A stretch of DNA of 12,310 bases, taken from Bacteriovorax sp. (GTDB lineage: Bacteria > Bdellovibrionota > Bacteriovoracia > Bacteriovoracales > Bacteriovoracaceae). The DNA lies in contig JAURXW010000313.1 in assembly GCA_030654205.1 (NCBI GenBank), positions 1 through 12,310 of the forward strand, read 5' to 3'. The notes under the pieces are model-generated. The model saw only the letters and a list, made by a program, of their open reading frames with translations, made no database searches and was not told where the DNA came from. A program made the position numbers and the translations under genes. This document shows positions 1 to 6,287 of the stretch, piece after piece; the stretch's first letter is position 1, and every line of letters starts with the position of its first letter.

Positions 1-21
1 ACCTCTAAAAGTATCGACATA

Positions 22-396
22 ATGATTTACCATGAGCTCTATGAGACCCTGCCCGAAGATTCATTCGGTCTGGTTTTCAACTTTCATCAGAATACATTTT
101 TATTCGTCACTCAATATAGATTTCAAGAGCCTCTCCTAGAGGCAGAATCCGTAGCTACCCTAGAATGTATAACAGACGGGCTCTTTATGCCGATTCGAGA
201 ATTGGCCGTCCTGAATAGGAAAGAATTCAAAAGAGATTTGGATACGCTGCCCTTTGAAAAACAATATTTCTTTGAGAGCGAAAAAGTGGTCTTTATGCTC
301 TTTGAAATCGAAATCAAAGAAGATCCATATCAGTTTGCCTTTATTTTTTCTCAAGATGAATTTGAAAACTTGGACACGATTAAAATATCAGCATAG
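22..396 (+). CDS. hypothetical protein (5' end uncertain)
   Basis: Unknown function. It is a 124-residue acidic, soluble-looking protein with no signal peptide, membrane segment or motif that I recognise. It is rich in Phe and Glu. The frame stays open upstream to base 1 and no Shine-Dalgarno sequence precedes the ATG at 22, so the true start may lie outside the window and this may be only the C-terminal part of a longer protein. It is followed after 13 nt by a second small gene on the same strand that has a good ribosome binding site, so the two probably form an operon. A paired function with that neighbour is only an inference from spacing. Confidence 0.55.
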   Translation: MIYHELYETLPEDSFGLVFNFHQNTFLFVTQYRFQEPLLEAESVATLECITDGLFMPIRELAVLNRKEFKRDLDTLPFEKQYFFESEKVVFMLFEIEIKEDPYQFAFIFSQDEFENLDTIKISA

Positions 397-409
397 CCAG
401 GAGTCTGTT

Positions 410-685
410 ATGAAGAATGAATTTGTCGTCAGCGACTTGCGACTTTACTTCAATTCCGAAGTAAACTTTTTAGTGATACTAGATCAAATTGATAATGAGT
501 ATTTCACCATCATCACTTCTCAAGATCCTCAGTATGAATACGGATTCAAGATTCACATCAAAAATCTGAACTCCAAGTATTTTCTAAAAGTTGATAAGCA
601 ATTTGCCAGACTGCCAGGAACTTGGGAGCGATTTAACAATAGAGATTTGTTTGTAATAGCTCAGCAGTTGAAATTTGAGTTATAA
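410..685 (+). CDS. hypothetical protein, 91 aa
   Basis: Unknown function. I chose the ATG at 410 over the longer in-frame reading from 254 because AGGAG at 399-403 sits 6 nt before it and because the longer version would overlap the preceding gene by over 140 nt. The 91-residue product has alternating hydrophobic and polar residues suggestive of beta strands, and no signal peptide or transmembrane helix. The stop is followed by another Shine-Dalgarno-like GGGAG and a start codon at 700, so it was probably the middle gene of an operon whose third gene is now missing. Confidence 0.6.
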   Translation: MKNEFVVSDLRLYFNSEVNFLVILDQIDNEYFTIITSQDPQYEYGFKIHIKNLNSKYFLKVDKQFARLPGTWERFNNRDLFVIAQQLKFEL

Positions 686-699
686 AGCTAGGGAGACTC

Positions 700-720
700 A
701 TGAAATACATTAAATTCTAA
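700..720 (+). pseudogene. truncated gene start (6 codons)
   Basis: An ATG at 700 is preceded by a good ribosome binding site (GGGAG at 691-695), but the frame ends at TAA 718-720 after MKYIKF. The signal strength and the position 14 nt after the upstream stop suggest the 5' stub of a third operon gene whose body was lost, possibly in the same rearrangement that left the synthetase remnant next to it. A real six-residue peptide or chance cannot be excluded. Confidence 0.3.
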
Positions 721-746
721 ATCGAATCTTTCAGGTGATAAAAAAT

Positions 747-1452
747 CTAACTGTATACTTGAGATAGATTCTTCTTTATTGCTTTGAGTCTCATTATAGA
801 ATTTCTGGAAAATATTACTGAAAACCAGCCAGAGGAATATCTTGAAATTTTGCGTGATGTTAAAGTGGCTGGTTTTGAGTGATATTTTCCAAATTTCATT
901 TGAATATCGATTTTAGGTCCATAAAAAGCAGCCTCTCCTGCCTCTTCATAGAAGTCTAAATTCATTTCAATAAGACACTCGCGCAGAATGTTTTCACCTA
1001 TCAACCAGTTCTCCAAAGATCCTTCTAATTCACTTACTTTGTTTGAGTCATGTTTTGATAAACGATAGTGATACCCCACAAGCCCCAACGACTTATAGCA
1101 ACTCTCGATAACTTCTTGGGACACTAGAAAATATTTTATGATGATGAGGACAATTCATTGGGCGAAGATAGTAAGAACTATGATCTTCAGGCCATTTCAT
1201 TTCAGGATACATATCATCTTTGTACCATTTTAAATGACCTGATAATTGATACAATTCCGCTCGTGCCAATTGAGGACTTGAGACTCGCTGGTATTGCGAT
1301 TTAAATTCCTTGTCTTTAATGAATTTTTCCAACGCCTCCCTAATGCAAACGCCATTTGGTAACCACATAGGCAAGCCTGCTCCAACCATCTCTTCAAAAA
1401 AATATAGTTCCATCTCATCTGCTAAAAAGCGATGATCATATAAATATGACAT
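747..1452 (-). pseudogene. thrS: threonyl-tRNA synthetase-like pseudogene (catalytic core, internal deletion and frameshift)
   Basis: Class II threonyl-tRNA synthetase catalytic-domain remnant. From the ATG at 1452 (GGAG 5 nt upstream on the minus strand) the first 119 codons match the ThrRS core: DHRFLADEMELYF, GAGLPMWLPNG, IREALEKF, YQRVSSPQLARAELY, SGHLKWYKDDMYPEM and RPMNCPHHHKIF, with SVPRSYREL at the break. The sequence then jumps, in another frame, to a later ThrRS segment (EVIESCYKSLGL, YHYRLSKHD, GEAAFYGPKIDIQ). Motif 2 with the RYE and TRVRGFTQDDAHIF region, about 50 residues in the family, is missing, and the part after KIDIQ is unrecognisable. N-terminal TGS and editing domains were never in this reading frame, so the parent was probably a short free-standing ThrRS paralogue. 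It cannot encode an active enzyme. Confidence 0.85.
806..891. repeat. 25-nt inverted repeat with 36-nt spacer
   Basis: Bases 806-830 are the reverse complement of 867-891 with two mismatches. The core of the left arm reads GAAAATATTACTGAAAACC. The 36-nt spacer is not itself repeated. The element sits where similarity of the minus-strand synthetase remnant fades out. It could be a small hairpin-forming element inserted there, a scar of an inversion, or a bidirectional transcription stop, although no T-run adjoins either arm. Confidence 0.7.
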
Positions 1453-1658
1453 AAAATCTCCATGCGAATTTTTCGCAATTAAAAATAAATAATATTTGAA
1501 ATGTAAATGTGCCCCTCTAAGTTGAGGGTAAAAAAATAATGACCCTTAAAGGGTGGTGATGATAGTTACGATGAATGCGAAAGAATGTGAATTGATCTTC
1601 ATCTTAGAAATATAACATTATTATTGATTTACTTCAAGTTGATTTTTTTATTCCACTT
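1453..1658. other. intergenic region between divergent genes
   Basis: This gap lies between the minus-strand synthetase remnant and the plus-strand phosphoesterase. It holds a 5-bp hairpin beside the remnant's ribosome binding site (GCGAA/TTCGC, 1464-1476), a CCCTC/GAGGG hairpin followed by an A-rich run (about 1513-1537), and a short palindrome (ACCCTTAAAGGGT, about 1542-1554). I see no convincing gene. A 14-codon frame at 1571-1615 lacks a ribosome binding site. Confidence 0.5.
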
Positions 1659-1684
1659 AAGGACTACGCGCATGTAGTCCTTTT
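1659..1684 (+). terminator. candidate stem-loop terminator
   Basis: A perfect 9-bp stem, AAGGACTAC (1659-1667) with GTAGTCCTT (1674-1682), has a 6-nt loop and is followed only by a short T-run. It lies upstream of the phosphoesterase gene and may insulate it. There is no obvious plus-strand gene just upstream for it to terminate, so a regulatory hairpin is also possible. Confidence 0.45.
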
Positions 1685-1726
1685 AACTAAGTCCTTTTAT
1701 GATTAATATAAATTGAGGCAATAATT

Positions 1727-2356
1727 ATGAAACTAACATTTTTTTCAGATACACATAACCGTCATAGGAAAATTAATTTTTCAGGCGGTGATGTTTTAGT
1801 TTTTTGTGGTGATCTTACTAATCGTGGAGAATTGTCACAAGTTGAGGATTTCTCTAAATTTGTTAAAAATTTAGATTATCAATATAAAATTATCATTGCC
1901 GGAAATCATGACTTCTGTTTTGACGATCAAAATAAAGAAACAGCAGAAAAATATTTTTTAGATAATGGATTAATTTATTTAAATGACTCCGGCATTGAGA
2001 TTGATGATGTTAAATTCTGGGGATCTCCAGTTCAACCTTGGTTTCACGACTGGGCCTTCAATCGAGCACGTGGCGAAGAAATTAAAAAGCATTGGGATCT
2101 GATTCCGCCTGATACTGACGTTCTCATTACACATGGACCGCCATTTGGAATACTAGATTTATGCCATCATGGTGAAAGAGTAGGGTGCAAAGATCTCTTG
2201 GAAACGGTAATAAAGATTAGGCCCAAAATACATGCCTTTGGGCATATTCACGAAGGACATGGATGCTTGAGAGTTGATAAAACTCTGTTCGTTAATGCTT
2301 GTAACTTGGACGAGAGATATATACCTGCTTATCCGGCGATCGATGTTGGATTGTAG
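1727..2356 (+). CDS. calcineurin-like metallophosphoesterase, MPPED/UPF0046 type
   Basis: This is probably a cytosolic two-metal phosphodiesterase or phosphatase; the substrate is unknown. The 209-residue protein shows every core motif of the calcineurin-like fold in order: D8-x-H10 (SDTHN), G28-D29 (GDLTNRGE), G59-N-H-D62, H136 in THGPP, and G172-H-I-H175. The HGPP and GHIHEGHG forms, the short length and the GSPVQPWFHDWAF segment are typical of the MPPED1/MPPED2-like class III phosphodiesterase group. There is no signal peptide. The start is supported by GAGG at 1715-1718, 8 nt before the ATG. The gene stands alone, with hairpins on both sides, so it is probably transcribed on its own. The fold call is firm; the family subdivision is less so. 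Confidence 0.88.
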   Translation: MKLTFFSDTHNRHRKINFSGGDVLVFCGDLTNRGELSQVEDFSKFVKNLDYQYKIIIAGNHDFCFDDQNKETAEKYFLDNGLIYLNDSGIEIDDVKFWGSPVQPWFHDWAFNRARGEEIKKHWDLIPPDTDVLITHGPPFGILDLCHHGERVGCKDLLETVIKIRPKIHAFGHIHEGHGCLRVDKTLFVNACNLDERYIPAYPAIDVGL

Positions 2357-2363
2357 TTACATA

Positions 2364-2386
2364 AAAGTGTCATATTGTGACACTTT
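2364..2386 (+). terminator. stem-loop terminator after phosphoesterase gene
   Basis: A perfect 9-bp inverted repeat, AAAGTGTCA and TGACACTTT, with a 5-nt loop starts 8 nt after the stop codon. The descending arm supplies a short T-run, and the arrangement could work on both strands. Confidence 0.65.
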
Positions 2387-2425
2387 ATAATGCTTCGAAA
2401 AGGTTTTAAGAAAAAGGACTAACAA

Positions 2426-2461
2426 ATGAGAATCATTACTCAACTCGCTGAAAATACGTAA
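2426..2461 (+). CDS. possible 11-residue leader peptide or gene stub
   Basis: An ATG with AAGGA at 2414-2418 (7 nt upstream) opens an 11-residue frame, MRIITQLAENT. It lies between the phosphoesterase terminator and the operator of the AbiE-like operon. It could be a leader peptide or the severed start of a lost gene, and the sequence does not decide between them. It is low-confidence because it is so short. Confidence 0.2.
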   Translation: MRIITQLAENT

Positions 2462-2476
2462 AACCCACTATTTTGG

Positions 2477-2560
2477 CTAGTAACTATGGTTTATTAATAG
2501 TTACTGGTCAAAGATGTGTTATAATATATACAATACACACGATTATTTCATAGTTATTGG
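2477..2560 (+). promoter_or_regulatory. promoter and candidate AbiEi-type autoregulatory operator
   Basis: An 11-nt half-site occurs three times: ATAGTTACTAG on the minus strand at 2477-2487, ATAGTTACTGG at 2497-2507, and ATAGTTATTGG at 2550-2560. The first two form an inverted repeat with a 9-nt gap. A TATAAT -10 element at 2520-2525 lies between the pair and the third copy. The inverted pair covers the expected -35 region and the third copy overlaps the ribosome binding region of the antitoxin gene. AbiEi antitoxins are known to repress their own promoter by binding inverted repeats, so this is a plausible operator. No good -35 hexamer is visible. Confidence 0.6.
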
Positions 2561-2567
2561 GTGAATA

Positions 2568-3215
2568 ATGAGAGACGGCTTTTTATCAACTATCGAAAAT
2601 CGAGTCCCAAATAAGATCTTTACGGATGAAGATCTAAAGATCATTTTGCCTGAGACGACCCAAGAGAAGATTCATAATTCTCTCAGTTATCATTTTAAAC
2701 AAGGACATTTGAAAAAATTTAAAAGAGGAGTTTACTCTTTAGTTGAGCCAAGAAATAAAAATACAATTTCAAAATTTTATCTAGCTAACTTTTTATATAA
2801 TCCAAGTTTTATTTCTTTTGAATCTGCATTGTCTCATTATGGACTAATCCCAGAAGCAGTTTATGAGACTACCTCGGCATGCATTCAAGAGAAGAAGAAA
2901 ATGTTTAAGACAACGGAAGGTATTTTTAGTTTTTCACATTCTCCTATAACACCATTTTTTTTAGACGTGGTAAAAGATGATCAACTTTCGTTTTTGATAG
3001 CAAGTCCTCTTCGGGCCTTGTTTGATACAATCTATAGCAATCGTAAAGTTTACAAAAATCTTGGAGATCTTGAAGAAGATTTAAGAATTGATCTCAATGA
3101 ATTGAAAAATTATTTGGTAGTTTATGAAGCAAGTGAAATTCTAAGTCTAGGTGATCTCTATAGGAAAAAAAATACCAGAAAATTGGCTGAAATTTTAGTG
3201 AAAGGATTTAAATGA
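2568..3215 (+). CDS. AbiEi-family type IV antitoxin / transcriptional regulator
   Basis: This is probably the antitoxin of a type IV toxin-antitoxin pair; in the family it represses the operon and counteracts the nucleotidyltransferase toxin without binding it. The 215-residue protein has an N-terminal winged-helix region (about residues 15-60, ending KKFKRGVYSL), then the family hallmark FESALSHYGLIPE (84-96) and a C-terminal domain with ASPLRALFDTIY (145-156). Length and order fit AbiEi. The start ATG has GGGTG 4 nt upstream. Its TGA overlaps the next gene's ATG (ATGA), indicating translational coupling. Three repeated half-sites in the promoter region suggest autoregulation. AbiEi-like regulators in other two-gene phage-defence modules are the only close alternative. 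Confidence 0.85.
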   Translation: MRDGFLSTIENRVPNKIFTDEDLKIILPETTQEKIHNSLSYHFKQGHLKKFKRGVYSLVEPRNKNTISKFYLANFLYNPSFISFESALSHYGLIPEAVYETTSACIQEKKKMFKTTEGIFSFSHSPITPFFLDVVKDDQLSFLIASPLRALFDTIYSNRKVYKNLGDLEEDLRIDLNELKNYLVVYEASEILSLGDLYRKKNTRKLAEILVKGFK

Positions 3216-4054
3216 AAGATATTATTCAAAAGCGACTCGAAAAATATAATCCATCAGGACAAGATGAAGAATTGAATGCATTGAAGGAGATCACTCAAGA
3301 GGTGGCTCTCTACTCACTTTATAAAGCTGGTTTTTTTCAAGATGCATGTTTTTTAGGTGGAACAAGTCTTAGGATTCTTCATGGGCTTGATAGATTTTCT
3401 GAAGATTTAGATTTTTCATTATGGAAAAAGGATCAAGAATTTTCGCTTGATGATTATTTGGATAAAACCATGGTTTACATGAATGCTTATGGCTACGACT
3501 TATCATTTGATAAAAAAGACTTAAGCGACAAAGCAGTGCAAAGTAGATTTATAAAAGATGACTCAATTAAGAACGTTCTTACGTTTAAGCATTTTCAAGA
3601 TACACGTTCAAAAATTAAAATCAAAATTGAAATCGATACAAATCCTCCTATTGGAGCAGATAGGTCTGTCGAATATGTAAATTTTCCTTTGGACTTTCCT
3701 GTTTCTGCCTATGATCTTAAAAGCTGTTTGTCAGGAAAAATTCATGCACTACTTTGTCGCCCTTACGTAAAGGGGAGAGATTGGTATGACTTACTTTGGT
3801 ATCTTTCTCAAGATATAACCCCTAATTTAGCTTTCCTTAAAAATGCCTTATTCCAAACGGGTCCATGGCAAAATAAAGAAATTGAGTTGAATGCTAAATT
3901 TATTAAAGATGAATTACGAAAAAAAATTACAAACATTGATTGGAAAAAAACAACAGAAGACGTGAGAAAGTTTTTAAAATCAGAGAAGGCTGAAACGCTA
4001 GAACTTTGGGGATCAGAGTTTTTTGAGAAGAAGATTCTTAAATTTAAAATATAG
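3212..4054 (+). CDS. AbiEii/AbiGii-type nucleotidyltransferase toxin
   Basis: This is the predicted toxin partner of the upstream gene. Family members are DNA-polymerase-beta-fold nucleotidyltransferases, and some add nucleotides to tRNA acceptor ends. The 280-residue protein carries the signature GGTSLRILHGL (49-59) and RFSEDLDF (61-68), with metal-binding D65 and D67. It continues with KIKIEID (136-142), likely supplying the third acidic residue, and SGKIHALLCRPYVKGRDWYDL (174-194) including K176 and D190, as in AbiEii/AbiGii proteins. All recognisable active-site positions are intact. The start overlaps the antitoxin stop by 4 nt. Its own stop codon shares a base with the first copy of the 18-nt boundary repeat, directly followed by a nuclease remnant. 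Confidence 0.88.
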   Translation: MKDIIQKRLEKYNPSGQDEELNALKEITQEVALYSLYKAGFFQDACFLGGTSLRILHGLDRFSEDLDFSLWKKDQEFSLDDYLDKTMVYMNAYGYDLSFDKKDLSDKAVQSRFIKDDSIKNVLTFKHFQDTRSKIKIKIEIDTNPPIGADRSVEYVNFPLDFPVSAYDLKSCLSGKIHALLCRPYVKGRDWYDLLWYLSQDITPNLAFLKNALFQTGPWQNKEIELNAKFIKDELRKKITNIDWKKTTEDVRKFLKSEKAETLELWGSEFFEKKILKFKI

Positions 4055-4071
4055 ACTACAATCCCAAAGAG
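4054..4071 (+). repeat. 18-nt boundary repeat, copy A
   Basis: GACTACAATCCCAAAGAG begins on the last base of the stop codon of the AbiEii-like gene. It matches the consensus GACTACAAYCCCAAATAG at 17 of 18 positions. Copies B, C and D lie at 5246, 8073 and 10562, in the same orientation and also just after a stop codon. This copy also reads in frame as DYNPKE at the head of the HNH remnant. Confidence 0.8.
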
Positions 4072-4200
4072 GTTATAGAAGAACCTATTCAAGAGGTTTC
4101 AACTATTAGAAATTTTCGAATAGCTCAACGAGAGGGTCAAGGGAAATTGAGAGAGACGTTGCGCAACAAGCTAATTATATGCCATCAGTGCCGCCCTTGA
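4054..4200 (+). pseudogene. HNH-endonuclease-like gene remnant
   Basis: The 48-codon open frame from 4054 has no start codon or ribosome binding site. It contains RNFRIAQREGQGKLRETLRN, which resembles the conserved (R)xGQGKFRexL segment that precedes the zinc and HNH core of many restriction-type HNH endonucleases. After this segment, where the core CAxTG and AAHI motifs should follow, the frame reads ICHQCRP and stops. The piece appears to be an internal fragment of a nuclease gene with both ends lost, abutting the toxin stop codon. The identification rests on one motif, so it is moderate only. Its end overlaps the -35 element of the next operon. Confidence 0.5.
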
Positions 4201-4225
4201 TGATTGTTTCACTTTATGGTACAAT
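4197..4225 (+). promoter_or_regulatory. sigma70-type promoter of the MNT-HEPN operon
   Basis: TTGATG (4197-4202) and TACAAT (4220-4225) are separated by 17 nt, with a TG extended -10 at 4217-4218. Transcription would start near 4232, giving a leader of about 15 nt that carries the AAGG ribosome binding site. It is one of the clearest promoters in the window. Confidence 0.75.
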
Positions 4226-4246
4226 TGATCAACAAGGTTGAACAAT

Positions 4247-4816
4247 ATGCTTTCAGAATTATTTACCTCAGATTCACGTGCAGAAATCATGAGAATTCTT
4301 TTTGATGGAGAGGGAAAAGAGCATTATCTTCGAGAGATAGAAAAGCTCACTCACATACAAATCAACTCTCTCCAAAAAGAGGTTAAGCATCTAGCGAAAA
4401 TCGACTTAATCAAAGCAAGAAAAGACGGTAATAGAATCTATTATAAGGCCAATACTGAAAATCCGATTTATTCAGATCTTGTCTCAATCGTCGAAAAAAC
4501 TGTAGGGATAGTTTCGCTGTTGAAAGAGAAATTAAATGATCCCAAGATCGAATGCGCTTTCCTCTTTGGTTCAATGGCCACGAATAGGGAAAAAGCAACC
4601 AGTGATATTGATTTGATCGTCATAGGTGATCTTGGCATGAGGGCCCTGACAAAGTTGCTTTCCGGTCTCCAGGAAAAATTAGGACGAGAAATAAATCCAC
4701 ATATCTATACAGAAGATGAATTTAAGAAGAGAATTAAATCCAAAGATCATTTTGTTACAAGTGTACTTAAAGAAGTAATAAAACCAGTTATTGGCAATGT
4801 AAATGAGTATAGATAA
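4247..4816 (+). CDS. winged-helix / MNT-type nucleotidyltransferase (HEPN partner, likely antitoxin)
   Basis: The 189-residue protein combines an N-terminal ArsR-like winged-helix domain (about 3-70; SRAEIMRILF, YLREIEKLTHI, GNRIYYKAN) with a minimal nucleotidyltransferase domain (about 100-170). The latter shows FGSMATNREKATSDIDLIV (107-125) with the GS pair at 108-109 and D120/D122. In HEPN-MNT toxin-antitoxin systems, MNT proteins act as antitoxins, in characterised cases by AMPylating the HEPN RNase. The fused DNA-binding domain suggests it also regulates the operon. I chose the ATG at 4247 because AAGG at 4234-4237 is 9 nt upstream; an in-frame TTG at 4238 has no space for a ribosome binding site. 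It overlaps the HEPN gene by 14 nt. Confidence 0.82.
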   Translation: MLSELFTSDSRAEIMRILFDGEGKEHYLREIEKLTHIQINSLQKEVKHLAKIDLIKARKDGNRIYYKANTENPIYSDLVSIVEKTVGIVSLLKEKLNDPKIECAFLFGSMATNREKATSDIDLIVIGDLGMRALTKLLSGLQEKLGREINPHIYTEDEFKKRIKSKDHFVTSVLKEVIKPVIGNVNEYR

Positions 4817-5237
4817 TTTTATTAAAAGTGGAGTCTTAGTAAAGCAGGATTCATCTAAAGATGAAATTACTGATTTATTTAAAATAGTCGAAAGAGACTT
4901 AGAAGATTCTTCTCAAACTGAAATCTCTGACGATTGGCAATTTGGAATTGCTTATAATGCCGCACTTAAGTTAGCAAATGTTCTTGTCCGTGCTTCTGGT
5001 TACAGAGTAAAAGGGCAAGGACATCATATGAATACCTTTGCCATGATTCCACTTATATTAGGTGCTCACAAAAAAGATGACAGTGACTATCTCGATGCTT
5101 GTAGAAGAAAGCGAAATATTGTCGAATATGATTCTGTCGGTGGCGCTACGGCTGAAGATGTAAAAGAGCTTAGAGAATTTGTTCAAGAATTTCAAAAAGA
5201 AGTTTTAACTTGGCTATCAAAGAATCAAAAAAAATAA
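4803..5237 (+). CDS. HEPN-domain protein (likely toxin partner)
   Basis: The 144-residue, mainly helical protein fits HEPN proteins of the SAV_6107-like type. It has a GIAYNAALKLANVLVRASGYR helix region (48-68), GQGHH (71-75) and RRKRNIVEYD (101-110). HEPN RNases usually carry R-x4-6-H; here the R104-N105 pair is followed by Tyr (Y109) instead of His, a variant seen in this subgroup that leaves its RNase activity open. The gene begins inside the preceding nucleotidyltransferase gene (14-nt overlap), so the two are almost certainly translationally coupled and work as a pair. No signal peptide is present. An 18-nt boundary repeat follows 8 nt after the stop. Confidence 0.75.
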   Translation: MSIDNFIKSGVLVKQDSSKDEITDLFKIVERDLEDSSQTEISDDWQFGIAYNAALKLANVLVRASGYRVKGQGHHMNTFAMIPLILGAHKKDDSDYLDACRRKRNIVEYDSVGGATAEDVKELREFVQEFQKEVLTWLSKNQKK

Positions 5238-5245
5238 TCCTCCTA

Positions 5246-5263
5246 GACTACAATTCCAAATAG
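5246..5263 (+). repeat. 18-nt boundary repeat, copy B
   Basis: GACTACAATTCCAAATAG starts 8 nt after the HEPN stop codon and differs from the consensus at one position. It shares a further TAT at its 3' end with copy D. Confidence 0.8.
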
Positions 5264-5494
5264 TATTAGGGAAAGTCTGGTGTAGCGTGGTTCCGTGGTG
5301 CCGGTAGAGTTTTCATAATACTTTTTCTTTTTCATTCCACATTCTGACTAACAAAAGTATTGCCCACAAAGCCTTTCATAAAATGGGAAGGGATAGTTGC
5401 GTCCAAAATGGAAGTTTCTTTAGGAGAAATGGACTATATAAACAATAATAGATAAGATTTGCAGATAAAAATTTATGAGTAAGGAACTTTTCGA
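5264..5494 (+). other. intergenic region before protease gene
   Basis: The 231 bases after copy B contain no supported gene. An open frame without start (5348-5455, containing TKPFIKWEGIVASKMEVSL) has coding-like composition and may be the tail of a lost gene. No strong promoter was seen. The ribosome binding site AAGGA at 5481-5485 belongs to the next gene. Confidence 0.35.
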
Positions 5495-6277
5495 ATGAGT
5501 GACATATTAGAATCAATTCCTCTGATTATTTATTCAAAGACCGCAGGAACATACTTACCCGATCTTGAAATTTATGTAGATGGAATCAAAAGTCGTTTTC
5601 TTTTTGATACTGGGGCAATTTCTTCTCAAATTATGAGCGATAGTCATACAAATAAATATGAGAGCCTTGGCAAAAAAGAATCAAAGGGTACATCGGGCAT
5701 AGGTACAAATCAAGATGTGATAATTTTGTCAGAAGTTCAATTTGGGCAAAGGGTTTATAAGAATTTTAAAATTCATCGTGGAGAACGAAGTATTTTAGGT
5801 TTGGATTTTCTTCAAGATTTACTCATTGAAATTGATCTTAAATGTGAACGGCTAAATCTTCTGTCTAATTTTTCAAGAACAGAAAGCTTAGAAAAGATTA
5901 ATTGGCTATCAACTGGGCATTTAACAGTACCTCTTAAATTATGTGAAATGAAAATTTTTGCTTTATTTGATACTGGTTCAGACTCGACAGTGATCGATGA
6001 GAAATTTGTAAGAGATAATTCAGGCATGTTCCAATTGATAAGATCTGAGGATGGTGAAGATGCTCACGGCAATAAAGTTCCATCCAATGTATATTCTTGT
6101 CATGAGGTACAAATAGGTCATTTGAAATTACAAAATGTTGAAATGGCTTCATTTGAATTTGGAGCATACTTGCGAGAAAAAATGGAAAATGTTCCAATTA
6201 TCCTCGGTAATAACATAATTTACGGTTCCAAGTGGAGTTTTGACTTAAAATCTGGATTTTGGTGTTCTTATAATTAA
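5495..6277 (+). CDS. tandem retropepsin-like aspartic protease homologue
   Basis: The 260-residue protein contains two retropepsin-like aspartyl protease lobes. Lobe 1 has FLFDTGAISSQI (35-46, DTG at 38-40) and the closing motif ILGLDFL (100-106). Lobe 2 has ALFDTGSDSTVI (156-167, DTG at 159-161) and IILGNN (235-240). Retropepsins usually have one DTG per chain and dimerise; here both catalytic Asp residues are in one chain, so it may fold as an internal dimer like pepsin. No signal peptide or anchor is present, suggesting a cytosolic role. The start is supported by AAGGA 9 nt upstream. It lies between the HEPN and hipBA modules and is followed closely by a 41-codon ORF. The substrate is unknown. 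Proteolytic activity is inferred from motifs only. Confidence 0.8.
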   Translation: MSDILESIPLIIYSKTAGTYLPDLEIYVDGIKSRFLFDTGAISSQIMSDSHTNKYESLGKKESKGTSGIGTNQDVIILSEVQFGQRVYKNFKIHRGERSILGLDFLQDLLIEIDLKCERLNLLSNFSRTESLEKINWLSTGHLTVPLKLCEMKIFALFDTGSDSTVIDEKFVRDNSGMFQLIRSEDGEDAHGNKVPSNVYSCHEVQIGHLKLQNVEMASFEFGAYLREKMENVPIILGNNIIYGSKWSFDLKSGFWCSYN

Positions 6278-6287
6278 AGGAAGCCTT

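Noticed and set aside
254..409. Extended N-terminus for the second small gene
   Set aside because: It would overlap the first gene by over 140 nt; the internal ATG at 410 has a proper ribosome binding site.
781..882. Short plus-strand frame reading IIEFLENITENQPEEYLEI with coding-like composition
   Set aside because: It has no ATG start or ribosome binding site, is about 30 residues, and spans the inverted repeat; chance or a remnant cannot be told apart.
1453..1560. T-box or similar leader riboswitch upstream of the synthetase remnant
   Set aside because: The hairpins are short, and no T-box sequence or terminator/antiterminator pair was seen.
5348..5455. Open frame containing TKPFIKWEGIVASKMEVSL before the protease gene
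   Set aside because: It has no usable start or ribosome binding site and no recognised family, so it is noted only as a possible remnant.
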